The position numbers and the translations under genes were made by a program. Shown in pieces: positions 19,091 through 28,900 of a stretch of 64,000 nucleotides of DNA. This DNA is from Methylococcaceae bacterium (GTDB taxonomy: Bacteria; Pseudomonadota; Gammaproteobacteria; Methylococcales; Methylomonadaceae), in assembly GCA_016715325.1 (NCBI GenBank), contig JADKAL010000002.1, positions 124,001-188,000 on the forward strand. Direction: 5' to 3'. How positions within the stretch are numbered: the stretch's first letter is position 1; every line of letters begins with the position of its first letter. Under the pieces are notes generated by a model, which saw only the letters and a list, made by a program, of their open reading frames with translations, was not told where the DNA came from and did no database searches.

Positions 19091-20068
19091 ATGTCGGCAG
19101 TTAAACAGCTATTTAAACCTAAGGATTTTATCGAAACCGCCGAGGGACTTTGTTTTGCCGTGGTCCAATTTGGCGTGGAATGTAGCGGATGCTGTGAAAA
19201 AGTGTTGTGTTTTTTAAGGTATATCAAGTTCGATGACGATAATCATTTCGGCTGGCGGAAAGTCAAAACGGATATAGCAAATACTTACTTGAAACAATAT
19301 TTTCCGCACTATCTCCATCATTCCGAGGTTTTGGATGCCGATCTCCACGCCGTTGAAGTCAGAGATATTGTTCGTCACTATAAGCCCAGGGAGCGCTTGC
19401 AGTTCATTCTTGCAAGTCTTCAGCGCGATTCGGTTGAACAAGACTTATTCGAGTTATGTCGTTTATTTCAACGCAACGGCTTGGATATAGCCCAAATAGG
19501 CGTAACGGGTTCTCTATTGATCGGTGTCCAGCAATCGGGTTCAGATATCGATTTGGTGTTTTACGATCGCGATCTGTTTCATCACGCCAGAAAGATTACA
19601 GCTCATTTGATCGAGAGCGGAAAATTGAGTGATTTAGATGAGACAGATTGGCAGGCGTCTTTTGATCGGCGTTCGTGTGCATTGAGTTTAGCAGATTATG
19701 TTTGGCATGAGCGGCGGAAATGCAATAAAGCGCTGATTAATGGTAGAAAATTCGATTTAAATCTGGTGGCGGAAAATGTAGAACAGACCGGCGCAACGTA
19801 TAAAAAATGCGGCGCAACGGTGATCCAGTGCAAAATTGTCGATGATCGCTATGGTTTTGATTATCCCGCCATGTATTCCATCGACCATGCAGAAATACGG
19901 AGTGTTGTTTGCTTTATCGCAACGTATACCGGACAAGCTTTTAAGGGCGAAACCGTGGAAATAGCTGGATTAGTTGAGCAAGGGGACGACGGCGTTCTGA
20001 GGATCGTCGTCGGTTCCAGCCGGGAGGCACCGGGTGAATATATTAAGGTGATGACATGCCTCGATTAG
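19091..20068 (+). CDS. Predicted nucleotidyltransferase
   Basis: A 325-residue cytoplasmic protein. The middle carries a polymerase-beta-type nucleotidyltransferase core: GVTGSLLIGVQQSGSDIDLVFYD, that is G-S-x(8)-S-D-I-D, with the two metal-binding Asp residues. The N-terminus has a Cys-containing segment (CSGCCEKVLCFLRY) and the C-terminus a small beta-rich domain with further Cys. Similar proteins are known from archaea; the substrate is unknown to me. Its 3' end overlaps the HAD gene by 13 bases, and beta-RFAP synthase follows, so a role around methanopterin or another phosphorylated cofactor is a guess from context. Confidence 0.7.
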   Translation: MSAVKQLFKPKDFIETAEGLCFAVVQFGVECSGCCEKVLCFLRYIKFDDDNHFGWRKVKTDIANTYLKQYFPHYLHHSEVLDADLHAVEVRDIVRHYKPRERLQFILASLQRDSVEQDLFELCRLFQRNGLDIAQIGVTGSLLIGVQQSGSDIDLVFYDRDLFHHARKITAHLIESGKLSDLDETDWQASFDRRSCALSLADYVWHERRKCNKALINGRKFDLNLVAENVEQTGATYKKCGATVIQCKIVDDRYGFDYPAMYSIDHAEIRSVVCFIATYTGQAFKGETVEIAGLVEQGDDGVLRIVVGSSREAPGEYIKVMTCLD

Positions 20069-20736
20069 CTGAATTCTCAGCGTTTATCTTCGATATGGAC
20101 GGTTTAGTGCTGGATACCGAGCCGGCCTATTTCAAGGCGTGGCAACTCGCATTGGAATCGATTGGGCTTCAGGCAGATATTGATTTTTTCAAATCGTTTT
20201 CCGGTTATCGTTTTGCGCAAATTCAACAAAAACTGATTGAAGCGTTCGGCGATGATTTCGATATCCAAGGTTTTAAAGCGCTTGCAAACCGTCATTGGCG
20301 AGAGCATGTCGATAGGTACGGCATAGACATTAAACAGGGTGTCGTTGACTTGTTAGACTATGCAGAATTGAATGACATTCCGGTATGTATTGCGACCAAC
20401 AGCCCGTCTTTGAATGCGCATGAATGCTTGATGCGCGCCGGGATTAAACATCGATTTCCTGTCATTGTGACGGGTGACGATGTCGAATACCCTAAACCGG
20501 CGCCGGATATTTTTTTAAAAGCGGCAACGCAATTATGTGTCGATATTAGCAACTGCATTGTGTTCGAAGATTCGCATACCGGCATTGTGGCGGCTTCAAA
20601 CGCAGGAGCTTGTTGTGCTTATATTCCGTCGACTTTTCCCGTAAATCCGCTAACCGTTGCGATGAGCGATCATTGTTTCGACGATTTAAAACAACTTTTT
20701 CAAAGCTTAGCCAGGCCGTTTGTAAACGGGATATAA
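20056..20736 (+). CDS. HAD-superfamily hydrolase (phosphatase or phosphomutase type)
   Basis: A 226-residue haloacid-dehalogenase-like protein. Motif I is FIFDMDGLVLDTE (nucleophile Asp and acid/base Asp), motif II CIATNSPS, motif III the Lys in YPKPAPDIF, motif IV VFEDSHTGI. The cap lies between motifs I and II, as in the beta-phosphoglucomutase and phosphoglycolate phosphatase group. It overlaps the preceding nucleotidyltransferase gene by 13 bases, which implies coupled translation. Substrate unknown; position next to beta-RFAP synthase suggests a phosphorylated intermediate. Confidence 0.88.
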   Translation: MPRLAEFSAFIFDMDGLVLDTEPAYFKAWQLALESIGLQADIDFFKSFSGYRFAQIQQKLIEAFGDDFDIQGFKALANRHWREHVDRYGIDIKQGVVDLLDYAELNDIPVCIATNSPSLNAHECLMRAGIKHRFPVIVTGDDVEYPKPAPDIFLKAATQLCVDISNCIVFEDSHTGIVAASNAGACCAYIPSTFPVNPLTVAMSDHCFDDLKQLFQSLARPFVNGI

Positions 20737-20776
20737 TCACTGTTTAACAACTCAACCGTTACCTTTAACCCGTTTA

Positions 20777-21747
20777 ATGTCATCCAATATCAAGATCACT
20801 GTCTGTGCACCGGCACGTTTGCATATGGGGTTTATCGACCTAAGCGGTTCGCTTGGACGACATTTCGGTAGTATCGGGATAGCGTTGAATGAAATTCAAA
20901 CACGATTGACATTAACATCATCGGATTCGAGAGTTGTAACCGGCCCTTCAAGGGAGCGAGCAGATCGCTGTTTGACACAGCTTTGCAATGCAATGTCGGT
21001 GTCTGATCGAGTTAACATCGGGATAGAAACCGCAATTCCCGAGCATGTGGGTTTAGGATCGGGAACGCAGATGGCGTTAGCTATCGGATCCGCCCTAAAT
21101 GCTTATTACAAGCTCGGCTTATCAGTAAGAGAGATTGCCTCGGTTATGGATAGGGGGCTGCGTTCCGGGGTCGGTATCGGGGTTTTCGAATACGGCGGTT
21201 TGGTTGTAGATGGCGGACGGGGTGAAAACACCGTTATTCCGCCGGTGCTATCACATCTGGGGATTCCCTTGGAATGGCGATTTATACTCGCTTTCGACCG
21301 GCGCGGACAGGGCTTCCACGGCGAGCAAGAAATAGCGGCGTTTAAAGCCCTGCCGGTGTTTTCAAGACATGAGGCGGAGCGATTGTGTTATCTATTGATG
21401 ATGCAGGGTTTGCCTGCGGTTGCCGAAGGCGATTTGGAACGTTTCGGTTCTGTCGTTTCTTCAATACAAACCGCAGTCGGTAATCATTTTGCGCCGGTTC
21501 AAGGCGGTGTTTATGCCAGTCGAGAGGTTGCCGAGGCTATGGATTGGCTAACATTCCATGCGCGGTAGCAGTAGGCCAAACATCCTGGGGTCCTACCGGA
21601 TTTTGTGCTGTCGCTAATGCAATAACGGCTGAAACGATATTAAACCAAGCAAAAATTGAATTTGCCGATTTCAATAATCTGGATTTTGTTTTGGTGAGTG
21701 CAAACAATCAAGTAGGCGTCAATCGCGTTTCAATGACCTACGGATAA
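20777..21747 (+). pseudogene. Beta-RFAP synthase, frameshifted near the C-terminus
   Basis: Beta-ribofuranosylaminobenzene 5'-phosphate synthase joins 4-aminobenzoate (or 4-hydroxybenzoate) and PRPP in the first committed step of methanopterin synthesis. The N-terminal GHMP-like region is clear: CAPARLHMGFIDLSGSLG, then EHVGLGSGTQMALAIG and GLRSGVGIGVFEYGG. Frame 20777-21568 stops after AMDWLTFHAR; the missing end continues in another frame from about 21545 (ANIPCAVAVGQTSWGPTGF) to 21747. A lost base or two around 21543-21550 explains it. Rejoined, the protein is about 323 residues, normal for the family. In a methanotroph this gene should be needed, so sequencing error is as likely as a true mutation. 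Confidence 0.85.
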
Positions 21748-21806
21748 TTTTCGTATTCGAAAAAATCCAAGCCGGCGGAACTAAATTATCTTTAACACAC
21801 ATTGAA

Positions 21807-24101
21807 ATGTCAGCCGAGCCTTGGATAAGACGTTCTGCTAAATCGTTTCAGGCCCTTTTTGCTGTGCTTGGCCTGATCGTTTTAGTGGTTATCGGCATTA
21901 ATCACACCTATCCAACTAAACCGCCCTCCCTAGCGGCATCGCTTTCCTCTTTTTCTTCGACTCGCGCTATGAGTCATGTGTGGAAAATTGCGTCCAAACC
22001 GCATCCCACCGGAACCTATGATAACGAAGTTGTCCGCAATTACATTGTGGGCGAATTGTTTAAACTGGGTCTAAAGCCCGAAGTGCAATCCACATTTGTC
22101 GTTAATCCCCAAAAACAATACGCAGGGCGAGTTTATAACATTATCGTTCGATTACCCGGTCAGCACTCGGGGAAGGCATTGTTACTGTCAGCGCATTACG
22201 ATTCAGTGCATACCGGTCCGGGTGCCGCCGACGATGGCGCATCGGTGGCGGCAATTTTGGAGACATTTAGGGCTTTAAAGACAAATAAGCCTTTGCAAAA
22301 CGAAGTGATCGGCCTTTTTACCGATAGTGAAGAATCCGGCTTGTTAGGTGCGGAAGCTTTTGTAAATGAACATCCGCTGGCAAAAGAAATCGGTTTAGTG
22401 CTGAATTTTGAATACCGCGGGAATCGCGGCGCCTTCATGATGTTCGAGACAAGTCAAGGAAACGGAAAGCTGGTTCAAGGCTTAGCCTGTGCTGTTCCGT
22501 TCGTGATGGCGAATTCTTTAATGTACGAGGTTTACAAGCGACTACCGAACGATACCGATTTTACTGTATTTAAAAAAGCCGGAATTCCGGGAATGAACTT
22601 TGCCGCTATCGAAGGGCTAACCGCATACCACACGCAGCTGGATCGTCCTGATTTGCTGGATCAGGGAACTTTGCAGCAAGAGGGCGAAATTATGCTGAAC
22701 TTGGTCGGCTATTTCGGCGATGCTTCTTTGAGCGATCTGAAAGCTGCCGATCGGGTTTATTTCGATCTACCAGGGCTGGGGATTATGCATTATCCGGCAA
22801 GTTGGTCGGTTAAGCTCGCTCTTTTGTTATTGTTGTTTTTTGTTTCGATACTTGCTTGTGCGTGTATGAAACAAATTGCCGGACTCAAAGCCGTTCTAAC
22901 GGTCGGCGCGCTATTTCCGATTATTTGTCTTGTTTTGGCGTTGTCCGGTCACGGTCTGTGGCATGCCGTCTTGAAGTTTCATCCCGAATACCTGACATTT
23001 GTGCAAGGCGATACTTATAACAGTCTTTGGTATTTATTAGCGTTCGTCATGATAAACATCGGTTTATTCCGCATCATACAGGCTTGGGTTAGCCGGTGGT
23101 TCCAGCTTTTTGAAATAGTACTTGGCGTTATGACGTTCTTGATGTTGCTTAATTTGCTCAGTGCGATTGGGTTGCCGGGCGCTAGTTTTGTGTTGTTTTG
23201 GCCGTTAGCGTCATTGGCGGTTGCAATAGGAATTATAATTTTTACTGGAAATAATAATTATCGTTCTTTTGCTGCTTTGGTTCCGGTTTTTTTGGGCGGT
23301 ATTCCAGGTGTTATCATTTTTACGATATTGATCAAGAGTATTTATGTTGCGTTAACAGCGCATATGATTTCAGTTGTTATGGTTTGTTTAGCCATCGTCT
23401 TGGGTTTGCTAACTTTGTTAATGGAGATTGCCGGTTATTATCGGGTTTTGGTCGGTTTATGTTTTTTAGCAGGCTTTTCAGCGTTGGTAGCCGGATCGGC
23501 TACTTCAAGTTTTGATAGCAGCCGTCCCCGGCAACAATCATTGTTTTACGTGTTCGACAATCAATCTCAGCAAGCATTCTGGTTGTCCTCGGATACGCAA
23601 CCGGATCCTTGGACGGCTTCCTTTTTTAATAAGGTTACTGAAATGCAGGCTTTACCTGTACTATATAGTGATCGGCCTTCTATAGGGTGGATGTCTGTTG
23701 CGCCGGTATTTTCTTCTGCGGTGCCGAAAATGTCATTACAGGAAGATATTGTAAAAGTAAATGGAAGGCATGTAAAAATTCGCATCGAAACTTCAAAACA
23801 TGCTGTCAAGCAAAAAATAGTGCTTGACGGAGCCGATGTCTTGTATTCAAAAATTAACGGACAACGCTACACGGATTCCCGGCAGTCTACTTGGGCGATA
23901 AATGCGGTCGGATTACGTGACGAGGAACTTGTAATTGAATTTCTCGTCGAACCGGAAAAAACGTTTACGGTGAAAGTCAAGGAAACAGCTTATGGATTTG
24001 AAAATATAATAAATTCTATGCCTTCTTATCTCATTAATAGCCCTGTCGTCCAAAATAATACGAGATCTATTATAAGCGTCCTGAAATTCGATAAGCACTG
24101 A
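21807..24101 (+). CDS. Membrane-bound M28 family metallopeptidase
   Basis: A 764-residue protein. One membrane segment (about residues 17-33) leads to an M28 di-zinc peptidase domain with the expected order of ligands: SAHYDSV (near 130), GAADDGAS (near 143), DSEESGLLGAE (catalytic Glu, near 172), a further acidic site near EYRG and the final His in AYHTQLD (near 274). About eight more membrane helices (roughly residues 335-575) follow, then a C-terminal soluble domain of about 180 residues. The architecture resembles the ER metallopeptidase 1 / vacuolar membrane protease group. The catalytic domain should face the periplasm. Substrate unknown. It follows the beta-RFAP synthase by 60 bases but need not be related to it. 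Confidence 0.87.
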   Translation: MSAEPWIRRSAKSFQALFAVLGLIVLVVIGINHTYPTKPPSLAASLSSFSSTRAMSHVWKIASKPHPTGTYDNEVVRNYIVGELFKLGLKPEVQSTFVVNPQKQYAGRVYNIIVRLPGQHSGKALLLSAHYDSVHTGPGAADDGASVAAILETFRALKTNKPLQNEVIGLFTDSEESGLLGAEAFVNEHPLAKEIGLVLNFEYRGNRGAFMMFETSQGNGKLVQGLACAVPFVMANSLMYEVYKRLPNDTDFTVFKKAGIPGMNFAAIEGLTAYHTQLDRPDLLDQGTLQQEGEIMLNLVGYFGDASLSDLKAADRVYFDLPGLGIMHYPASWSVKLALLLLLFFVSILACACMKQIAGLKAVLTVGALFPIICLVLALSGHGLWHAVLKFHPEYLTFVQGDTYNSLWYLLAFVMINIGLFRIIQAWVSRWFQLFEIVLGVMTFLMLLNLLSAIGLPGASFVLFWPLASLAVAIGIIIFTGNNNYRSFAALVPVFLGGIPGVIIFTILIKSIYVALTAHMISVVMVCLAIVLGLLTLLMEIAGYYRVLVGLCFLAGFSALVAGSATSSFDSSRPRQQSLFYVFDNQSQQAFWLSSDTQPDPWTASFFNKVTEMQALPVLYSDRPSIGWMSVAPVFSSAVPKMSLQEDIVKVNGRHVKIRIETSKHAVKQKIVLDGADVLYSKINGQRYTDSRQSTWAINAVGLRDEELVIEFLVEPEKTFTVKVKETAYGFENIINSMPSYLINSPVVQNNTRSIISVLKFDKH

Positions 24102-24198
24102 CTTTCTAAAAGAAGCATTGTTGTAGCGTTAGTTAAACGGAGTTCTGAATTTAGAACAGTTTATTGAGTAATCGGCGCTAAATTCAATCAATTTAATT

Positions 24199-24212
24199 TT
24201 GACATAAATCAA
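24199..24212. promoter_or_regulatory. FNR-like box upstream of the EPS locus
   Basis: TTGACATAAATCAA matches TTGAT-N4-ATCAA at nine of ten fixed bases. It lies between the M28 peptidase and the first EPS gene, about 370 bases before that gene's start, so a link is possible but distant. An AT-rich -10-like TTAAAT at 24233-24238 is only a weak match. Confidence 0.4.
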
Positions 24213-24340
24213 ACTGACGAAATTTTTATTGATTAAATTAGTCCTTAGAAATTCGCATATTGATTTAACAAAAGTTCAGAGAGAATGCCTTAGGCAGCGG
24301 AATAGGGTCATTTTAAAAAGTTAACAGTTCCTGCATCTTA

Positions 24341-24422
24341 AGGATTCGGCCCTGTGGTGTCTTAACTGTCGTTCGACTTGCTCGTACTAAACGGCTCAGA
24401 CTGTACACTGTCGAAGCAATAG
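24341..24422. repeat. Dispersed palindromic repeat, partial copy B
   Basis: The segment contains ATTCGGCCCTGTGG, then GTCTTAACTGTCGTTCGAC and, further on, CTGTCGAAGCAA. The first part aligns with the left halves of the elements at 56912 and 61949; the right end is degenerate and I see no matching terminal repeat. The rest of the 480-base spacer (24102-24580) is AT-rich and holds only this, the FNR-like site and the 16-base motif at 24474. Confidence 0.55.
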
Positions 24423-24473
24423 ATATAGTTTGCTGTTCGAAACAAAAAAATGAACTTTACTAATTAAATCAGT

Positions 24474-24489
24474 GTTATTGCCGTTCAAT
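24474..24489 (+). promoter_or_regulatory. 16-base motif shared by two EPS gene upstream regions (copy 1)
   Basis: GTTATTGCCGTTCAAT occurs here, with its last base 92 bases before the ATG of the sugar transferase, and again at 25818-25833, with its last base 91 bases before the ATG of the giant exoprotein. The identical sequence and near-identical spacing suggest a binding site or promoter element; the factor is unknown. Confidence 0.5.
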
Positions 24490-24580
24490 AGGTAATAGTA
24501 CGTATAGATTTGCAATGAATTGCTATTTAAAATTTAACAGAGATTAATTATGGAATTTGAGTTCCTTCGAGGTTGCACTT

Positions 24581-25726
24581 ATGAACACTATGATACCAAT
24601 GAAAGCTAAGCACTCAACGAGCGATGCCTCGTCGTCAAGTGCCACGGGTAGTGATAGCGACCGAAACCGCCGTGTAATGGACGATGTTTTCGATGAGCGT
24701 TTGTTTGTCGAACAATTACGGAATGAAAAACATCGCGCTCAACGGTCGGGTTCACCCTTATCCATTCTTTTGCTCAAACAAAATAAATCGATACGGGCAG
24801 GATCATCGAGTATTCGCGAGCTACTGAAAGTAGTTAGCAGTAAAACCCGTGAAACCGATATTGTCGGTTATGTCGATCAGCGTACGTTGGGAGTCATTCT
24901 TCCTTATACCGATGAGAAAGGCGCGGAAAGAAGCGCCGAAAAGATAATGAATTGCTTTATCAAACCGCAATTTACTATCACAGTTTCGACGTACCCTGAC
25001 GAAATCTTCGAAAGTCTAACCAAAAACGGCTGTATTACGCCGGATGTAATGGAGCTGTTATTAGAAGATTCAATCGAACATTCTTGGCTTAAGTTAAAAA
25101 TCAAACGGTTGATGGATATTGTCGGTTCGATTGTTGGACTAATTTTGCTGTCGCCGATCATGTTGTTAACGGCAATCCTGATAAAAAAAGGATCTAGCGG
25201 TCCGATTATTTTTAAACAAGACCGTTTAGGGGCGAAAGGCGTACCGTTTACCTTCTACAAGTTTAGATCGATGTACACCGATTCTAACGACCAAATTCAC
25301 CGGGAATACGTGCTGAAGTTGATCAACGGAGATAACGATTCGATAAATAACGGCGATAAAGAAAATCCGCTGTTTAAGATCAAAGCCGATCCTAGAATTA
25401 CACCGATTGGAAAGATTATCCGTAAAACCAGTATCGACGAACTGCCTCAGTTGTTCAATGTTCTGAAAGGAGACATGAGTTTGGTCGGTCCGAGACCGCC
25501 GTTGGCTTATGAAGCGGAAAGCTAACAAACATGGCACTTGCGGCGAATACTGGAAATGAAACCCGGCATTACCGGGCTTTGGCAAGTGGAAGGACGAAGC
25601 AGGACGGGGTTCGACGACGCGGTAAGGTTGGATGTTCGTTATCTGCAAACATGGTCTTTGCTGCTGGACATTAAGATTTTATTTAAAACCGTTAGCGAAG
25701 TTTTGAAATGCAGAGGCGCATTTTGA
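24581..25726 (+). pseudogene. Initiating sugar-phosphate transferase with degenerate GGDEF-like domain, in-frame stop
   Basis: This should be the enzyme that loads the first sugar phosphate onto undecaprenyl phosphate. The N-terminal domain resembles GGDEF (FVEQLRNEKHRAQRSGSPLS, then GVILPYTDEKGAERSAEKI), but YVDQRT stands where RYGGDEF is expected. From about residue 175 the bacterial sugar transferase core follows: membrane segment IVGSIVGLILLSPIMLLTA, KQDRLGAKGVPFTFYKFRSM, IRKTSIDELPQLFNVLKGDM and SLVGPRPP. TAA at 25523-25525 then interrupts the frame exactly where a Tyr is usual (YEAES*QTWH), and the conserved remainder (KPGITGLWQVEGRSRTGFDD) continues in the same frame to 25726. One base change would restore it. 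The ATG at 24581 with GAGG upstream is preferred over TTG at 24557. Confidence 0.82.
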
Positions 25727-25817
25727 AATGCAATGCTAACACGATTGTTAATGCTGCACAGTATAATTCAGGGAATGTCAATGCTTTTTAATGGGTTGGA
25801 AATTATTAATGAAAATG

Positions 25818-25833
25818 GTTATTGCCGTTCAAT
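25818..25833 (+). promoter_or_regulatory. 16-base motif shared by two EPS gene upstream regions (copy 2)
   Basis: Second exact copy of GTTATTGCCGTTCAAT. Here the inner ATTGCCG (25821-25827) is also part of a small inverted repeat with CGGCAAT at 25837-25843, which is absent at copy 1. Confidence 0.5.
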
Positions 25834-25923
25834 TTGCGGCAATTTAATAGCTTCAACTAAAAAAATAGTTTTGGTCATCCAATTGAACGTTTTTTACAGA
25901 TGGGTTCCATGAGGATTTCTGGT

Positions 25924-28900
25924 ATGAAAAATATCAACGGTAAACTTATTATTATAAGTATCCTTTTGACACTATTAATCGGAGCAACTTTAGGTCAGGT
26001 CGAAGTTGCCTCGTTATTAATAAAAAATGCCAACGCCGGATATTTGCCATCAAAAGTAAAGGTCGAGCGTCAAGTCGATGCAGCCGAATTTCTTGCCGAT
26101 TTTAGTCGAGATGGGAAGACCGTGGCTATCCTTGAAGAAGGTGGGGCTATTACTGTAAGGGACGTGTTCTCTGGAAAAGCGCTTTGGACTCGCTTCGACT
26201 CACAAAACGAAAATGTTACCGGACTTGCGATTAGCCCGGACGAAAAAACATTAGTTAGTGTCGGCAAAAATGCGCTTAGCTTGTGGGATGTTGTATCAGG
26301 TCAAGAACGCGACTCAATTCCGTTAGACGAAAATATTTCAGCGCTTTTTGATATCAAATTCAGTTCCGACGGAAAAAATCTAGCCGGAGTAAGCCTTAAT
26401 AACGATCTGCATTTGTGGCATTTGGCGTCCGGTTCATCATGGTCTATACCTAGTAACCAAGCGTTCCCAGTAGACGAAATAAATTTTAGTCCCAACGGCA
26501 AATTTTTAGCTAGCGTGGTTAATGGTCAACAGTCATGGCTTAAATTGATTGATGCGACAACGGGGCGTTTACATTTGAGTCTCCGTTCCAATACAAAGAT
26601 TACCGATTTAGCATTCAGTCCAGACAATAAAGTCTTGGCTGTAGTCGAACAAGACGGCACTATTAAATTATGGGAACCTATTTCCGGTGTTGTAAAACGG
26701 ATTATAGAAACAAAAGAAGAAATAACTAAAGCCGAGTTTAGTCGGGACGGTAAGTTTTTAGCAATCGGTAGCGGCGGAAAATCCCCGAAAATACAGTTAT
26801 GGAATACTGAAAATGGGAAATTGATTTTTACTAAACCTACGGAAGGCGGCGCAATTGTAAAAGATTTAGTTCATAGCCCCAATGGACGTCTTCTGGTCAG
26901 CATAGGGAGCGATAACCGAGTAAGCGTCTGGTCGATTCCTAAGGGTGGTTTGCAACAAATCCTAACAGGGCAAGTCGATCGAATTTTACGTTCGGCTTTT
27001 AATTTAAACAGTAATGCTTTCGCGACAGTTGCAAAAGACGGTCGACTTATCGCTTGGGATTTGATCTCAGGGGCGGAGCAACAAGCTTTACAAATTCCGT
27101 TACTAAGCCCGACTTTTGCCGGATTTCAAGCTATAGACACAGACGCTACGGTAATTGAGCCGACCAGTCGAACAGCAAACTCAAACAAAGCCAGCATAAA
27201 GAAAATCGATACCGCGCTTCAAGCGAGTAATCAATCGTCATTTAGGTCCGGTGTTCGTAAGGCTCAAAAACGAAAAAATCGCAGTTCACATGAGTGGAGG
27301 GGCGTGAGAAGAATAGCGCTCAGTCAAGATGGTTTAGAGATGGGCGCTGCAAGCGAGGACGGTACTCTTCGTATATTTAAGAAAAACGGCAAAATGCGCT
27401 GGCGTATGGACGGCCATCACGGAAGGGCCATCGCAGGTCTTGCGTTTAGAAGTAAAACTAAAGAATGGGTAAGTGCGGGGATCGATACCGAAATAAAACT
27501 ATGGGATGATGTAACCGGCAGGAATCTCAAAACTTTTTACGGACCGGAACATCCACCCCGTGCTGTCGTGGTAAGTCCTAATGGTCAATATATCGCTACT
27601 GCGGGAGAAGACACACGGATATTGGTCTATGATGCAGTCCTTGGTAAATTAAGTGCGATTTTTTCAGGGCATGTCGATTTCGTAAATGGGCTTGCTTTTA
27701 GTCCGGACGGTAAGCTTTTAGCGAGCGCCGGCGCTGAAGGGCGCATTTTGCTATGGGATGTTAAAACCGGTAAACAGATTCGGGCGTTAGCCGGGCATTC
27801 CGATGAAGTTAACGCAGTCGCCTTTAATCCCGAAGGCACGATGTTAGCTAGTGCGGGCGTTGATAGTACTATCAGACTTTGGAATCCGATTACCGGCGAA
27901 CAAGCTTTTACGTTAATGGGACATCAAGGCGCTGTCAGAACCGTCGCATTTAGTCCCAACGGTAATAAGCTCATAAGCGCCGGTGAAGATGGACGGATGT
28001 TAGTCTGGGATGCGAGAACAGGTCAGTTAAAAAAGCAGATCGGTGGACAAACCGCAGCCGTAAACGATCTTATTTTCGATTCGGCAGGCAAGTTGCACAC
28101 TGCCAATGAAAATAGCGAAGTTTCTGAATTCGATACGGATACCGGAACCAAATTGGACTCCATTTTTGTAGATCCTGCTACTTCCGTTCAGCCTGTTAGT
28201 TATTTCGATAACAATGCTGTTAATAGCATAAATACCGAATTGTTTGTTGCTAGCAATAAGACAAGCTCAAATAATGTAGGCCGCGAAAAGCCTATTTTCG
28301 TATCCTTATTAAATAAAGTGCTGGATTGGACAATTCCTGCGGCTAATGCCGCGTTACCCGATCCTAATCAAGGTCCGGGCGGGCCGATTTTGGTAATTAC
28401 ATCGGGATCGCCGACATTCGGAAAATATTATGCGGAAATTTTAAGAAATGAAGGTCTAAATGAGTTTTCTGTAGCGGATATAGGCAGTGTAAATGCGACG
28501 ACACTGTTGTCATACGATGTTGTGATACTATCTCAAATGGCACTGGATGCAAATCAGGTATCCATGCTGACAACGTGGGTCACTAACGGCGGCAATTTAA
28601 TTGCGATGAAGCCTGACAAGCAATTGGCGTCGTTGTTGGGTTTAGCGGATCAAAATTCGACATTAAGTAACGCTTACCTGCAAGTAAATACAAGCGTATC
28701 GCCGGGTAATGGCATTGTCAGTGAGACTATACAGTTTCACGGGACAGCCGACCGATACACATTAAACAGCGCTTCCAGCATAGCCACTCTCTATTCAAAC
28801 GCGTCCACGTCTACCGTTAACCCGGCTGTTACTTTACGTGATGTCGGCAGTGCGGGCGGGCAAGCTGCTGCGTTTACCTATGACTTGGCAACCTCGATTG

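Noticed and set aside
22196..22438. Antisense frame inside the M28 peptidase gene
   Set aside because: Overlaps the conserved zinc-ligand region of a clear gene; coding on the other strand is not credible.
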